NCBI RefSeq assembly: GCF_001832885.1
Contig: NZ_MKIQ01000003.1
Location: forward strand, 124,001 to 188,000
DNA from: Floricoccus penangensis
GTDB lineage: Bacteria > Bacillota > Bacilli > Lactobacillales > Streptococcaceae
DNA: 64,000 bases
Direction of reading: 5' to 3'
How positions within the stretch are numbered: the first letter of the stretch is position 1; each line of letters begins with the position of its first letter. Under the pieces are notes generated by a model. It was not told the DNA's origin. It searched no databases and saw only the letters and a list, made by a program, of their open reading frames with translations. The position numbers and the translations under genes were made by a program. Positions 53,564 to 63,682 of the stretch are shown one piece after another.

Positions 53564-55898
53564 TTCTCTTTCCACCTTTCTGACTATTTTTGGCTACTTT
53601 TTTATAAAAAGGTTTTTTCTCATTTTTCTTATCAGAAGACTTTCTATCACGACTCTTTGAGTCACCACGTTTAGCATCCTTGTCCTTAGATCGTCTTGAA
53701 TTAGGCTTAGATTTACTTCTTTTCTCAACTAAATCAAGTTCACTTGGTATATGGATAAAATCAATGTCACCAGTCTGTCTATCAGATCGAACCAAATTAA
53801 CCTTAACCTCTTGACCTACTTTGAAAGTAAGACCAGTTTTTTCACCTTGTAAAGTCATGGTTCTTTCTAGATAATTGAAATATTCTCCGTCAAGAGTCTT
53901 GATATGGACCAAACCTTCAATTGTATTTGGTAACTCAACAAAGAATCCAAATGTTGTGACTGATGAGATAACTCCAGTAAAGTCCTGACCAACAAATTGT
54001 TCCATGTATTCTGCTTTTTTCATCTTCTCAACTTCACGCTCAGCATCAACTGCTCGGCGCTCCATTTCACTTGAATGTTTAGCTATTTCTGGAATTTTTT
54101 CTGCCCAGTAATCTACTGTCTTCTTATCTGGATAAGCCATTTCTCTAATTAATCTATGAACGATTAAGTCAGGATAACGACGGATTGGACTGGTAAAGTG
54201 TGTATAGTTTTCAGCTGCCAGACCATAGTGTCCTTCATTCTTATCGTCATATCTAGCTTGTTGCATAGAACGAAGAAGCATAGTTGAAAGAACTGCATCA
54301 CCTGGTTTACCTTTAATTTTAAGCATAAAATTTTGCAAGTCTTTTTGACTCATTTTTTGAGCTGTACCCTTAATTGGTACTCCGAAGGCTGATGCAAAAT
54401 CAATAAACCTTGCAAGTTTATCCGCTTTTGGATGTTCATGTATACGATAGATAAATGGTAAATCGGCATCTTGGAAGAAACTTGCGACAGTTTCATTTGC
54501 AATCAACATAAATGATTCGATGAGTTTTTCAGCTACACCACGATTACGTTTAACAATATTAACTGGCTTACCATTTGAATCAACAATGATTTTTGCTTCT
54601 TCTGTATCAAAGTCAATAGACCCACGGTCATGTCTCATCTTAACTAGGATTTCATGAAGACCCTTCATATGATCTACGCTTTCAGCAATATCTGCATATC
54701 TTTCAAGCGTCTCAACATCTCCATTAATCATTTTATTAACGTCAGTATAAGTCATGCGTTCAGTTGTTTTAATAACTGATTGAGAAATTTGATAATCAAC
54801 TACCTTACCTTGATGGTCTATTTCCATTACACATGATTGAGTTAGACGATCAACTTGTGGATTTAAGGAACAGATTCCATTTGATAATCTCTCAGGTAGC
54901 ATTGGAACTACACGGTCAGTCACATAGACACTTGTTCCACGCTCATAAGCTTCTTTATCAAGTGCTGAACCATTTGTCACATAGTGAGAAACATCTGCAA
55001 TATGAACACCAAGTTCAAAATTACCATTTGGTAATATATTTATATGAACGGCATCATCTAAATCCTTAGCATCTTCACCATCAATTGTAAAGATGATTTG
55101 ATCTCGATAATCAACTCTTCCCATGAAATCACTTGATTCAACCGTGTCAGATACTGCATTAGCCTCGTCAATCACTTCTTGTGGGAAAGCTGAACGAATA
55201 TCCATACTCTCAAGTACTTCCAATACATCAATTCCCTTATCGTCTTGATTACCAATAATTTCAATAACAAGACCTTGCATTGAATCTGGGAATTCTTTTT
55301 CAATATAATGAGTAATTTCCACTTTGACTATTTGTCCATTTTCAGGACGTAATCCTTTCGGACTAAGATAGACATTATATGGAACTTTTTTATTTTTACT
55401 GATTATATATCCAATTAAATCGCTCTCTTCTTCTTGCTCTTTAGTAAAGGCAACAAATTGACCTACCATGTGCTTCAAATTCCGCTCAACCACATCAATA
55501 ACTTTTGCTTCAGCAGAAGTTCCTGTTAAAGGATTAGCAGGTTTAATAATTTGTAAACTTACCCTATCTTGATCAAGGGCAAAATTTGTATTTCCTCGTG
55601 GTATAAAAACATCAGGTTCATCAGGTGCAATAGTTACAAATCCAAAGCCATTTGCATTGGCATGAAAAATACCTTCAATTCCTGTCTTTTTACTTACTTC
55701 TAATTTTTTAAACAGGCTAACTTCACCTAAATCATTAAATTCTATTTCATGTTGTGACTCCATTAAGGCAACTACGCCTATAAACTCTTTGAAGTCTTCT
55801 GATTTATCCAGTTCTAAATCTTTAGCCAAATCTTGGATGCTAATTGATTTATCAGGGGAATTAAACAGATACTCTTTTATTTTATTTCTAATATTCAT
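53526..55898 (-). CDS. rnr: Ribonuclease R
   Basis: A 790-residue 3'-to-5' exoribonuclease. N-terminal winged-helix segment (about 1-75), cold-shock domains ([18 protein letters not shown]), then the RNB catalytic domain with [17 protein letters not shown] and [12 protein letters not shown]. The S1 domain is around residues 630-720 ([17 protein letters not shown]). The tail is unusually rich in Arg/Lys/Ser (about 725-790), and part of its coding overlaps smpB. It degrades structured RNA and non-stop mRNA with tmRNA. Confidence 0.97.
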   Translation of the reverse strand: MNIRNKIKEYLFNSPDKSISIQDLAKDLELDKSEDFKEFIGVVALMESQHEIEFNDLGEVSLFKKLEVSKKTGIEGIFHANANGFGFVTIAPDEPDVFIPRGNTNFALDQDRVSLQIIKPANPLTGTSAEAKVIDVVERNLKHMVGQFVAFTKEQEEESDLIGYIISKNKKVPYNVYLSPKGLRPENGQIVKVEITHYIEKEFPDSMQGLVIEIIGNQDDKGIDVLEVLESMDIRSAFPQEVIDEANAVSDTVESSDFMGRVDYRDQIIFTIDGEDAKDLDDAVHINILPNGNFELGVHIADVSHYVTNGSALDKEAYERGTSVYVTDRVVPMLPERLSNGICSLNPQVDRLTQSCVMEIDHQGKVVDYQISQSVIKTTERMTYTDVNKMINGDVETLERYADIAESVDHMKGLHEILVKMRHDRGSIDFDTEEAKIIVDSNGKPVNIVKRNRGVAEKLIESFMLIANETVASFFQDADLPFIYRIHEHPKADKLARFIDFASAFGVPIKGTAQKMSQKDLQNFMLKIKGKPGDAVLSTMLLRSMQQARYDDKNEGHYGLAAENYTHFTSPIRRYPDLIVHRLIREMAYPDKKTVDYWAEKIPEIAKHSSEMERRAVDAEREVEKMKKAEYMEQFVGQDFTGVISSVTTFGFFVELPNTIEGLVHIKTLDGEYFNYLERTMTLQGEKTGLTFKVGQEVKVNLVRSDRQTGDIDFIHIPSELDLVEKRSKSKPNSRRSKDKDAKRGDSKSRDRKSSDKKNEKKPFYKKVAKNSQKGGKRSGKGSRKRSRSK

Positions 55899-55969
55899 TT
55901 CCTTCTCTTAATTTATTTCTTTAATTTTATTTGTTTTCTCTAATCAAAACGACTGAGAGAATTTACATT

Positions 55970-56000
55970 TCAAAAGAGCTGGGAAATCCCAGCTCAGCTT
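55970..56000 (-). terminator. Terminator after secG
   Basis: Minus strand GAGCTGGGA-TT-TCCCAGCTC followed by TTTT; a perfect 9-bp stem a few bases after the secG stop. Confidence 0.8.
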
Positions 56001-56007
56001 AATCTAT

Positions 56008-56244
56008 TTACTTACTTGATAGTATTACTAATGCAAAACCAACAGCTAACCATACAGTTACCATTACTGCTGTAAATCTTTGCATTACTGCTTCAAAACC
56101 ACGTGCTTTTCTTCTTTCAAATAATTGTTCACCACCACCAGAAAATGCACTAGCTGCTGGATCTTGTTTTGATGGTTGCATAATAATTGAAATAATAATA
56201 ATCACTGATAATATAAGTAAAATTGTTACAAGTGCGTTATACAT
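56008..56244 (-). CDS. secG: Preprotein translocase subunit SecG
   Basis: A 78-residue protein with two membrane spans (LVTILLILSVIIIISIIM and AVMVTVWLAVGFALVILS) and the family loop QPSKQDPAASAFSGGGEQLF. It is the non-essential third subunit of the SecYEG channel. It lies between RNase J2 and rnr, as in many streptococci. Confidence 0.95.
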   Translation of the reverse strand: MYNALVTILLILSVIIIISIIMQPSKQDPAASAFSGGGEQLFERRKARGFEAVMQRFTAVMVTVWLAVGFALVILSSK

Positions 56245-56332
56245 AGCTTCTCCTGAAATTTTTCAATAGATAAAATAAATTATAGCACAATTTTTTAATT
56301 TTATCATCAATAAGTTCTATTACAAAAAACAA

Positions 56333-58060
56333 TTACTCTTCTTCGTTAGCTTGTGCTTTTTTCTTTGCTTTTTTCTTACGATTATTTTTAAGATTTTCTT
56401 CTGAACGAACTTCCATTACTACTGGCAAGATAACAGGACGTCTCTTAGTTTGCTCATATAAATATTTACCCAGTGCATCTCTGATTTCTTGTTTAATTTC
56501 AGTCCAATCAAATTCATCTTTTTCTAAATAGTTACTTACAGTTTCATTTACTAAGTTAGCACTATCCTTTATTAAATCACGGCTTTGTTTCACATATACA
56601 AAACCTCTTGTGTGTACTTTAGCACGACTGATAATCTTTTTATCCTTCTTACTGATAGTAATTACAGCAATGAAAATTCCATCTTCTGAGAGAATCTTTC
56701 TATCTCGAAGCACGATACTTCCGATGTCACCAACACCGCTACCATCAATCATTATATTATCTGCTGTAACTGCGCCTGCCGGAACAAATACCCCATCTTC
56801 ATATGAAAGGATATCGCCTCGTTTTTCAATGAAAATATTTTCTGGTTTAATACCAACTTCCATCGCACACTCGGCATGTGCTTCTAGCTCACGATATTCA
56901 CCTTGAACAGGAATTAGATTTTTTGGTTGCATGATGTCAATCATTGTTTGTAAATCACGCACATTAGCATGTCCTGAAACTTTAATTTCAGCAGCTAACA
57001 ATTTCATAATTCCACCAGCTTTATATACTATATTTTCAGTCTTAGCTACAAAAGTTTCCATTGAAACTGTAGGACTTGTTACAGCAAATACTAAATCGCC
57101 TTCTTTTATTTTAACCTGTTTATTACGACCTGTTGCCATATCTGCAACTGCTCTAATCGGCTCACCCATTCGACCAGCCTCTAAAATCAAAATTTCATCA
57201 TCGGCATAGTTCTTGATGTTTTTAAGTGGAACAATCATTCCATCATCAACGGTTAATTTTCCTAGACGACGGGCAGTTTCAACAATCTGGTCCATATCAT
57301 GACCTGTTAAAGCAACAGCACGACCAGCACGAGCCGCAGCATCAATAGTTTGTTGAATACGAGCAAGGTTACCTGCAACACTGGCAACAATAACTCTACC
57401 TTCCCAGTCAGATATCACGTCATAAATTTTTTCAGCAACTTCATTTTCACTTGCTGATTGTTCTGTTGATAAAGCATTCGCTGAATCACTTAGGAGGGCA
57501 AGAACACCTTGACTTCCGATTTCTGCCAAACGACCAAGATTTGTTTTATATCCTTGAGTTACTGCTGGATCAAATTTGAAGTCACCAGTGTAAACAATAT
57601 TTCCTTCTTTTGTTCCAATTACAATACCAAGACTATCAGGAATTGTATGAGTTGTACTGAAGAAAGAGATATTTACTCCACCAAAATCAATTTCAGTTTT
57701 CTCATTTACAATATGAAAATCATTGAATTTTTTTGTTGCTTCGTAATCTTTTACATTAAGTTTCGCAAGCTCAACAGTTAATTCACTAGCAAACACTGGA
57801 GCATTAACTTCTGCTAATAGGTAAGGTAAACCACCTATTGAGTCTGGATGTCCATGTGTTAGGAAAATACCAGCAACACGTTCAGCATTTTCAGCAAGGT
57901 AAGTTGTTTGCGGGATTACAAAGTCAACACCAAGCATCTCTGTCTCTGGGTATTTTAACCCAGCATCGAGTACAAAAATTGATTCATCAACTTCAACTGC
58001 ATACATATTTTTCCCAAATTCGCGTACTCCACCTAAGGGAATTATTTTTATATCACTCAT
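56333..58060 (-). CDS. rnjB: Ribonuclease J2 (degenerate active site)
   Basis: A metallo-beta-lactamase/beta-CASP RNase of 575 residues. The catalytic HxHxDH motif reads HGHPDS (His74 replaced by Ser), and the beta-CASP motif has QGEYRELEAHA where active J1 enzymes have HGEYR. The remaining ligands, such as GDFKFD and SGHANVRDL, are kept. This is the signature of RNase J2, which is weak alone and works in complex with J1. A Lys-rich tail ends the protein. It lies upstream of secG and may be co-transcribed with it. Confidence 0.92.
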   Translation of the reverse strand: MSDIKIIPLGGVREFGKNMYAVEVDESIFVLDAGLKYPETEMLGVDFVIPQTTYLAENAERVAGIFLTHGHPDSIGGLPYLLAEVNAPVFASELTVELAKLNVKDYEATKKFNDFHIVNEKTEIDFGGVNISFFSTTHTIPDSLGIVIGTKEGNIVYTGDFKFDPAVTQGYKTNLGRLAEIGSQGVLALLSDSANALSTEQSASENEVAEKIYDVISDWEGRVIVASVAGNLARIQQTIDAAARAGRAVALTGHDMDQIVETARRLGKLTVDDGMIVPLKNIKNYADDEILILEAGRMGEPIRAVADMATGRNKQVKIKEGDLVFAVTSPTVSMETFVAKTENIVYKAGGIMKLLAAEIKVSGHANVRDLQTMIDIMQPKNLIPVQGEYRELEAHAECAMEVGIKPENIFIEKRGDILSYEDGVFVPAGAVTADNIMIDGSGVGDIGSIVLRDRKILSEDGIFIAVITISKKDKKIISRAKVHTRGFVYVKQSRDLIKDSANLVNETVSNYLEKDEFDWTEIKQEIRDALGKYLYEQTKRRPVILPVVMEVRSEENLKNNRKKKAKKKAQANEEE

Positions 58061-58250
58061 TTATTTTTCTCCAATTATTTATTTTATCCAAGTAGTAATA
58101 CTTAGATTTTACAAGTAACTGCTACCAGTTACTACCGATTGATACACTTTCCAAAGTATACCATTAATCACTAAAAATTTCAATTTTGATAGCTATCAAC
58201 AATATATTTCAAAAATATGATATATTAATAAAAAGAAAAGGAGGATTCGT

Positions 58251-58697
58251 ATGGCTAATGACTTAACTATATTAACTGATGATGGAAAAGTGAATGTTCG
58301 AACTGCTGCCTGGATAGAACATGATGGAAAACTTTTAGTATGTAAATTCTTTGATGGAGTGATATCTCTTCCTGGTGGAAGGATAAAATTTGGAGAAACC
58401 AGCCAAGAAGCTGTAAAAAGAGAAGTATATGAAGAAATTGGCGAAAAACCTAAATCAACAAAGTTTATGGCTGTAATTGAAAATCTTTTTAATCTTAAAG
58501 TTCCCTATCATGAGTATTTATTCGTTTATAAAGTCGGAATTGATTACAAATCAGAATACCAACCTAATGAAGAAAATAATCAATCATTATTCTGGATTGA
58601 TATGAATGAAATTGATTCTATACAACCTAAAGAGTTATTAAAGTTAAAAGGATTATCTGATGATAAACTCCCCTTACACTTAGTAAATATTGACTGA
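58251..58697 (+). CDS. NUDIX hydrolase
   Basis: A 148-residue Nudix protein. The box matches GX5EX7REUXEEXGU: GGRIKFGETSQEAVKREVYEEIGE at about 43-66. It opens with MANDLTILTDDGKVNVRTAAWIEHDGK, a pattern seen in ADP-ribose/MutT-like hydrolases. An AAAGGAGG ribosome-binding site precedes the ATG. It is the only plus-strand gene between rnjB and dapA, and its substrate cannot be told. Confidence 0.9.
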   Translation: MANDLTILTDDGKVNVRTAAWIEHDGKLLVCKFFDGVISLPGGRIKFGETSQEAVKREVYEEIGEKPKSTKFMAVIENLFNLKVPYHEYLFVYKVGIDYKSEYQPNEENNQSLFWIDMNEIDSIQPKELLKLKGLSDDKLPLHLVNID

Positions 58698-58734
58698 AAA
58701 AGGCTGTCTCACAAGAGACAAGCCTTTTTATTTT
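58696..58734. terminator. Bidirectional terminator between the NUDIX gene and dapA
   Basis: AAAAAGGCT-GTCTC-ACAA-GAGAC-AAGCCTTTTT forms a strong stem with A and T runs on both sides, between convergent genes. Confidence 0.88.
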
Positions 58735-59609
58735 TCAACAATATTAATAATTTTCTCTGCTTCTCCACTTGTTGCTGCAACAAGAGGTAAACGAAGTGGT
58801 CCAACATTGAATCCCTGGTGATTCAATACTGCTTTGACTGGAGCAGGACTAGGTAATGAGAATAGTGCATTCACTTTAGGAAGTAATTTTCTTTGAACTT
58901 CAGCTGCTGCTTGGACATTTCCATTATCAAGACTTTCAAAAATTTTGTAGAAATCATTACCTGCTACATGCGATGCAACAGATATAACACCTTGTGCTCC
59001 TAATGCTTTGGCATGAAAGGCAAGCCCATCCTCACCAGTGTATACTAAGAAATCATCTGGAACCCCTTCAATTAATTCAGTAAGATGTTCCACTCCTGTA
59101 CACTCTTTTATGGCAATAATATTTGGATGTTCAGCAAGTCGTAAACTTGTGGCAACATCGAGACTAGCTACAGTACGACCAGGAACATTATAGAGAATAA
59201 TAGGTAAATCACTTGCATCAGCTATTGCTGTGAAATGTTGAAATAGACCTTCTTGGCTTGGTTTATTATAGTAAGGAACAACAGCGAGTCCAGCAGCGAA
59301 TCCTCCAAAATTATCAACTTCCTTAACAAAGTTAACTGAGTCACGAGTATCATTTGTTCCGACACCTGCAATTAATGGAATTCTTCCATCAACAATTTTT
59401 TGTACAGCTGCAAAAAGTTCTAACTCTTCATCATGTGTTAGCGTTGGGCTTTCACCTGTTGTACCTGCGAGAATTAATCCTTCAGTATGATGATCAATCA
59501 AATGTTCAATCAATTTAGGCAATGCTTCAAAATTTATATCTCCATTTTCTTTAAACGGAGTCACTAAAGCTGTAATAATTCTAGCGTCTTTTAATGGATT
59601 AACTGTCAT
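58728..59609 (-). CDS. dapA: 4-Hydroxy-tetrahydrodipicolinate synthase
   Basis: A (beta/alpha)8 aldolase-fold enzyme of 293 residues that condenses pyruvate with aspartate semialdehyde, the first step of the lysine branch. Motifs are [15 protein letters not shown], the YNVPGRT segment with Tyr, and the Schiff-base lysine in [10 protein letters not shown]. It follows asd by 15 bp, so the two are one operon. lysA 45 kb away would end the pathway. Confidence 0.97.
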   Translation of the reverse strand: MTVNPLKDARIITALVTPFKENGDINFEALPKLIEHLIDHHTEGLILAGTTGESPTLTHDEELELFAAVQKIVDGRIPLIAGVGTNDTRDSVNFVKEVDNFGGFAAGLAVVPYYNKPSQEGLFQHFTAIADASDLPIILYNVPGRTVASLDVATSLRLAEHPNIIAIKECTGVEHLTELIEGVPDDFLVYTGEDGLAFHAKALGAQGVISVASHVAGNDFYKIFESLDNGNVQAAAEVQRKLLPKVNALFSLPSPAPVKAVLNHQGFNVGPLRLPLVAATSGEAEKIINIVEK

Positions 59610-59624
59610 AATATCTCCTTGCCT

Positions 59625-60710
59625 TTAAATAAGGTCAAATACTAACTCTTCGGTTGGTCTAACTAGATTACGTTCATGTAATGTTTCAGCGATTTGAACT
59701 GAATTCCATGCAGCTCCTTTAAGAAGGTTATCTGAAACGACCCACATATGGATACCATTTTCAACATCTAAATCTTTTCTCAAACGACCTACAAATGTTT
59801 CTTTTTTACCAGCTGCATTGACTGCTTGTGGGTAAATTTGATTACTAGTATCATCTTCTAATACTGCACCAGGGAAAGATCCAATTGCTTCTTTAACATC
59901 TTTAATATCCGCTACTTTTTCAGTCTCTACATACACTGATTCAGAATGTCCTGTTATTACTGGAATACGTACACAAGTTGCTGAAACCTGAATTGAATCA
60001 TCTTCCATGATTTTCTTAGTTTCATTAGCCATCTTCATTTCTTCATATGTATAATCGTTGTCAGTAAAAACATCGATTTGCGGAAGGGCATTAAAGGCAA
60101 TGGGATAGTGTTTCTTATCGCCTGAGCATGGTAAAATCTCAGCCTTCAAATCAGCAGGATTCACACCATCATTTACTACTTGACCTAATTGATCCATAGT
60201 TTCTTGAATTGCTTTTGCTCCCGCACCAGATACAGCCTGATAAGTAGACACTATAACACGTTTAAGTCCATAGTTTCTACGTATTGGTTCTAATGCCACC
60301 ATCATTTGAATAGTTGAGCAGTTTGGACAGGCAATTATCCCTTTATGTGAATCAAGTGCATGGGCATTTACCTCAGGAACAACTAATGGTGCATTTTCAT
60401 TCATACGGAAATGACTAGTATTATCAACTACAACTGCTCCTGACTTAACAGCATATGGTGCATACTTAGCTGATACACTACCACCAGCTGAAAACAGTGC
60501 AATATCAACATCACCAAAAGAATCCTCAGTCAACTCTTCTACGACAACATCTTGTCCCTTATATTGCAATACCTTACCAGCAGAGCGGATACTTGAAAGC
60601 AACTTAACCTTTTTAATAGGTAGAACAGTTGATTCTTCAAGCATTTTTATCATTTGAGTTCCTACGGCACCTGTGGCACCAACGACTGCAACTGTATAAG
60701 ATTTTGACAT
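59625..60710 (-). CDS. asd: Aspartate-semialdehyde dehydrogenase
   Basis: A 361-residue NADPH-dependent enzyme that reduces aspartyl phosphate to the semialdehyde, the branch point to Lys, Met and Thr. Motifs are [13 protein letters not shown], the catalytic cysteine in [10 protein letters not shown], and the [10 protein letters not shown] and [15 protein letters not shown] segments. The start is ATG 60710 behind AAGGAG; an upstream in-frame ATG adds eight residues. It is the first gene of asd-dapA. An asd-type RNA lies about 0.8 kb upstream, beyond a GNAT gene. Confidence 0.97.
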   Translation of the reverse strand: MSKSYTVAVVGATGAVGTQMIKMLEESTVLPIKKVKLLSSIRSAGKVLQYKGQDVVVEELTEDSFGDVDIALFSAGGSVSAKYAPYAVKSGAVVVDNTSHFRMNENAPLVVPEVNAHALDSHKGIIACPNCSTIQMMVALEPIRRNYGLKRVIVSTYQAVSGAGAKAIQETMDQLGQVVNDGVNPADLKAEILPCSGDKKHYPIAFNALPQIDVFTDNDYTYEEMKMANETKKIMEDDSIQVSATCVRIPVITGHSESVYVETEKVADIKDVKEAIGSFPGAVLEDDTSNQIYPQAVNAAGKKETFVGRLRKDLDVENGIHMWVVSDNLLKGAAWNSVQIAETLHERNLVRPTEELVFDLI

Positions 60711-60777
60711 ATAAACTCCTTTTTTTATTTCCATTTGGAAAATTCTAAATTTTCACCATTATACTACTTTTGTTAAC

Positions 60778-60806
60778 AAAAAAAAAGTCCCGAGAGACTT
60801 TCATAG
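60778..60806 (-). terminator. Terminator after the GNAT gene
   Basis: Minus strand AAAGTC-TCTCGG-GACTTT followed by a T run; short stem but located right after the GNAT stop and before the asd promoter region. Confidence 0.65.
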
Positions 60807-60817
60807 CACAAAAATTG

Positions 60818-61456
60818 TTACACAAACTTTTTAATGAATGACCAATTATCAGTTTCTCCATATTTTTGTTTTAATATTGAACGATTGAATTCTTTAAATC
60901 CAAATTTTTTATAAAAAGTTGTATTTTTATCTTCATTTGTTACTAAAGTCATATTTTTGGCACCATTTTTAATTACCATTGGAAAAACACAGTTTTCCAT
61001 CATATGACTACCTAATCCTTCGCCTTGCATTTCAACATCAACAGCAAGCATCTCTAAATGCCAAGTTTTACTATCTCTTTTAGATACACAAGACTTTAGA
61101 CCTTCATCTATACTTATTAGTAAAGATAAAAGGGGTCTACTAATAAAACTAGGTAAAAGTGACTTGCCTCCAGATTTAAGATATTCAAATATCCCTATAT
61201 CTTTAGATTCTGGTTCAATAATCAAAGCCATAGATACAATTTTATCATTGATAATTCCAACTACACCACATGAATTCCTTACATAACTTGTAACTAGCAC
61301 CTTAAATAGCTTTTTTATATAAATATAATAATCATCATGACTGTTAAAACTAGCCCTCAATCCATTATAAAATAAGGGACAAAACTCAAAAGCTCTAGAA
61401 GTTAGGTCTGCGAGTCGCTCAGTATCCTCCATAGTTGCTACTCTGTACTCTATCAT
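60818..61456 (-). CDS. GNAT-family acetyltransferase
   Basis: A 212-residue acetyltransferase: the acetyl-CoA pocket lies in LEMLAVDVEMQGEGLGSHMMENCVFPMV and the C-terminus in TLVTNEDKNTTFYKKFGFKEFN. The N-terminus (IEYRVATMEDTERLADLTSRAF) is standard for single-domain GNATs. The start ATG 61456 is 11 bases after AGGAG; a longer reading adds 11 residues. It sits between the structured RNA and asd, with its own terminator. Substrate unknown. Confidence 0.9.
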   Translation of the reverse strand: MIEYRVATMEDTERLADLTSRAFEFCPLFYNGLRASFNSHDDYYIYIKKLFKVLVTSYVRNSCGVVGIINDKIVSMALIIEPESKDIGIFEYLKSGGKSLLPSFISRPLLSLLISIDEGLKSCVSKRDSKTWHLEMLAVDVEMQGEGLGSHMMENCVFPMVIKNGAKNMTLVTNEDKNTTFYKKFGFKEFNRSILKQKYGETDNWSFIKKFV

Positions 61457-61506
61457 TTTAAAAATATCTCCTTTATCAAAATATAACATTTTATTAAAAG
61501 AAGTAC

Positions 61507-61668
61507 AAAAAAAGACCTAACCAAAGGTTAGGTCTTGTGTGGCAAACTTTCATCCGTGGTAAGAAGGTTCACACAACTTACCAATATCTCATCAATCCTT
61601 GACGGGCTAAGCCCCAGATATCCACTGCTTCGACGTGATTATAATAATCACGAATCGACTCATCGCAT
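61507..61668 (-). ncRNA. Structured small RNA, probable asd RNA motif
   Basis: Between DUF488 and GNAT genes lies a 162-nt non-coding unit. On the minus strand it has a consensus promoter (TTGCAC-17-TATAAT), a likely start at A61668, and a perfect 11-bp terminator ending at 61507. Helices that pair: CGTGATTA/TAATCACG; ATATCT...AGATAT enclosing GGGC-TTA-GCCC and TCAA-GGA-TTGA hairpins; GGTAAG/CTTACC with a 13-nt loop. Loop bases TTGTGTG (61570-61576) can pair with CACACAA (61535-61541), a pseudoknot next to the terminator. The size, independent promoter and place upstream of asd fit the lactic-acid-bacterial asd RNA motif (SR914400 of Streptococcus pyogenes, about 170 nt). I identify it from memory, without a covariance search. 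Confidence 0.72.
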
Positions 61669-61675
61669 AAACAAG

Positions 61676-61704
61676 ATTATATTACAATTAATCATTTTGT
61701 GCAA
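61676..61704 (-). promoter_or_regulatory. Promoter of the structured small RNA
   Basis: -35 TTGCAC at 61699-61704, a 17-base spacer and -10 TATAAT at 61676-61681. Near-consensus sigma-A promoter whose -35 end overlaps the last codons of the DUF488 gene. Confidence 0.75.
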
Positions 61705-62059
61705 GCCTCTTGTTTAAAAAATCTTCTAATACTAATCCATGATTATGTTTATTATCTCTTGCACCTATCAATAAAAGTACATCTTCTTTCTTCAAGCTTT
61801 CTCTTACCAAATTTACAAACTCATTACTTTTAGGATTTTTTGAAAGTTCGTCCAAATATAAATTAGAAAACTCAGCAAATTTTTCTGGATCGTGATTAAA
61901 CCATTTTCGTAAGTCATTTGAAGGAGCAATATCTTTGGCCCAGTAATCAAGATTTGCCCTTTCTTTGGATATTCCACGTGGCCAAATACGGTCACAAAGA
62001 ATTCTAAACCCTGAAGGAAAATCCTTGTCATAGATTCTGGTCAATATTATTTTTCTCAT
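61688..62059 (-). CDS. DUF488 family protein (YeaO-like)
   Basis: A 123-residue protein with the DUF488 signature: GFRILCDRIWPRGISKERANLDYWAKDIAPSNDLRKWF, and the His region RDNKHNHGLVLEDFLN. Function is unknown. It has an AATTAATATG start without a strong ribosome-binding site. Its 3' end overlaps the promoter of the small RNA. No clear terminator seen after the stop. Confidence 0.88.
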   Translation of the reverse strand: MRKIILTRIYDKDFPSGFRILCDRIWPRGISKERANLDYWAKDIAPSNDLRKWFNHDPEKFAEFSNLYLDELSKNPKSNEFVNLVRESLKKEDVLLLIGARDNKHNHGLVLEDFLNKRLAQND

Positions 62060-62150
62060 ATTAATTATCCAATCAATTCATTTTGATATTAATTATATAT
62101 GTTAAAATCATAAAAAACACTTTAAAAGTAAATATAAACCACATAGTCAA

Positions 62151-62615
62151 TTATTCAAATAAAATGGGATTTGATTTTTGATGTGTCAAATAGCCTTTAT
62201 TTTCTCCAAACATATTCACCAGTTCTTCCACAGCTCTTTTTTCACAAACCTTATTAGCAAACTGGACTTTCTTATTTCCTTTAGAATCCTTAAGGCTAAA
62301 TTTTAAAGAGTAGTTTCCAAATTGAGAAATAAGTTTCACTTTTTGGAACTGTTCATATGGTAGTAAAAATGCTTCTCTAGATGGATGTACCCTAACGTTT
62401 TCCCATTTGAAAACTTTAGTCAGTCTCACAAAGAAAAGACCATTTTTTTCAAGACTAATATTATATACTGGCCTAGTAAAGTCTGCCAAAACAGTTAAAA
62501 ATCTTAAAATTTTATTAGGTTGTCCACTCCCCATAATATTGAAGCCTGGACTGTCTATAATTCCGTGCTCTCTTTTAACCACATCAACTTCCGGATTAAC
62601 TACGTACTTTACCAT
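62151..62615 (-). CDS. Hypothetical protein, 154 aa
   Basis: A soluble protein with alternating beta strands (PVYNISLEKNGLFFVRLTKVFKWENVRVHPS, YSLKFSLKDSKGNKKVQF) and a final helix (KRAVEELVNMFGENKG). The pattern would fit a PH-like or split-barrel fold, but no family is recognised. No signal peptide or membrane span. It stands alone between DUF488 and rpmA. Opening MVKYVVNPEVDVVKREHG follows a short AGGAGA-type site. Confidence 0.7.
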   Translation of the reverse strand: MVKYVVNPEVDVVKREHGIIDSPGFNIMGSGQPNKILRFLTVLADFTRPVYNISLEKNGLFFVRLTKVFKWENVRVHPSREAFLLPYEQFQKVKLISQFGNYSLKFSLKDSKGNKKVQFANKVCEKRAVEELVNMFGENKGYLTHQKSNPILFE

Positions 62616-62681
62616 TGGATTCTCCTATATATTTTATTATACAATCAGTATAGTATCAAATTCAACACATTTCAATAATAA

Positions 62682-62720
62682 AAAAAAGAATATTGATCGA
62701 AACCAACATTCTTTATTATT
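62682..62720 (-). terminator. Terminator after rpmA
   Basis: Minus strand AAGAATGTTG / CAATATTCTT (one G-U) around a short loop, followed by eight T. It closes the rplU-prp-rpmA operon. Confidence 0.82.
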
Positions 62721-62725
62721 TTTAA

Positions 62726-63016
62726 TTAAGCTTTTTTAGCTACTGGATATACAGAAACTTGTTTTTTATCGCGGCCTTTACGTTCGAAACGAACAACACC
62801 TTCGATTTTAGCAAACAAAGTATCATCTCCACCACGACCAACGTTAGCTCCTGGATGGATATGAGTTCCACGTTGACGGTAAAGAATTGAACCACCAGTT
62901 ACAGTTTGTCCATCAGCGGCTTTAGCACCAAGGCGTTTTGATTCAGAATCACGTCCGTTTGATGTAGAACCTCCACCTTTTTTATGGGCGAATAATTGAA
63001 GATTTAATTTCAACAT
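62726..63016 (-). CDS. rpmA: Ribosomal protein L27 with cleavable N-terminal extension
   Basis: A 96-residue L27: [27 protein letters not shown], then [28 protein letters not shown]. Like other Firmicutes L27, it starts with an extra segment ([10 protein letters not shown]) that the Prp protease removes, exposing the residues that reach the peptidyl-transferase centre. The adjacent upstream gene encodes Prp, which fits. Last gene of the operon. Confidence 0.98.
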   Translation of the reverse strand: MLKLNLQLFAHKKGGGSTSNGRDSESKRLGAKAADGQTVTGGSILYRQRGTHIHPGANVGRGGDDTLFAKIEGVVRFERKGRDKKQVSVYPVAKKA

Positions 63017-63040
63017 TTTGAATTCCTCCTATTAGATTTT

Positions 63041-63358
63041 TTAAGCGAATTGTACAAATTCACCATACTCAGCTATTACATCTTTTATCGCAAACTCAAA
63101 GTTTTGTAAAAGAATCTGAGCAACTTTATCCTGTTCTTCATCTATATCAGTAGGCATTTCAATATATAAATAGCCATCTTCCATCTCATAGAGCGGTTGT
63201 ACGTCTGTAAGATTTTCAATACCATTACAAGTTGTTATACCAAGTACAGACACAGCAGAACAGACAATATCATGACCAAAATCACCACTCATGGCGTGGC
63301 CAGATATCTCGTAAGAAACAATTTTTCCTTGTTTCTTATTAATTTCAACTTTAATCAT
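63041..63358 (-). CDS. prp: Ribosomal-processing cysteine protease Prp
   Basis: A 105-residue cysteine protease whose active site pairs the His in SGHAMSGDFGHDIVCSAVSVL with the Cys a few residues later. It cleaves the N-terminal extension of L27. It lies between rplU and rpmA, the standard Firmicutes order. Length normal. Confidence 0.94.
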   Translation of the reverse strand: MIKVEINKKQGKIVSYEISGHAMSGDFGHDIVCSAVSVLGITTCNGIENLTDVQPLYEMEDGYLYIEMPTDIDEEQDKVAQILLQNFEFAIKDVIAEYGEFVQFA

Positions 63359-63370
63359 ACCAAGAGGTAA

Positions 63371-63682
63371 TTAAGCGTTGATAGCTTTGATTACAACTTT
63401 TGTATAAGGTTGACGGTGTCCTTGTTTACGGTGAGAATGTTTTTTAGGTTTGTATTTGAAAGTTACAACTTTCTTTTGTTTACCATGTTTTTCAACTTCA
63501 CCAACTACAGTAGCACCTGATACGAATGGAGTTCCAACAGTAGTTTTTTCACCACCAACAAGAACAACTTCATTAAAAGTTACTTCGCTCCCAGCTTCAA
63601 CGTCTAATTTTTCAACGTAGATTGCTTGACCAACTTCAACTTTAACTTGTTTTCCACCAGTTTTTACGATTGCATAAGTCAT
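63371..63682 (-). CDS. rplU: Ribosomal protein L21
   Basis: A 103-residue L21. It opens with [25 protein letters not shown] and ends with the basic [21 protein letters not shown]. First gene of rplU-prp-rpmA, with an AGGAGG site before the ATG and a structured leader upstream. Confidence 0.98.
   Translation of the reverse strand: MTYAIVKTGGKQVKVEVGQAIYVEKLDVEAGSEVTFNEVVLVGGEKTTVGTPFVSGATVVGEVEKHGKQKKVVTFKYKPKKHSHRKQGHRQPYTKVVIKAINA

Noticed and set aside
61501-61690. T-box, lysine riboswitch or 6S RNA
   Set aside because: No T-box GGTGGNACCGCG block, no lysine-riboswitch core, and the fold is multibranched rather than a long 6S rod; the asd RNA motif fits better.
62407-62739. Plus-strand ORF of 110 aa
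   Set aside because: Antisense to the hypothetical gene and running over the rpmA terminator; no ribosome-binding site or domain.
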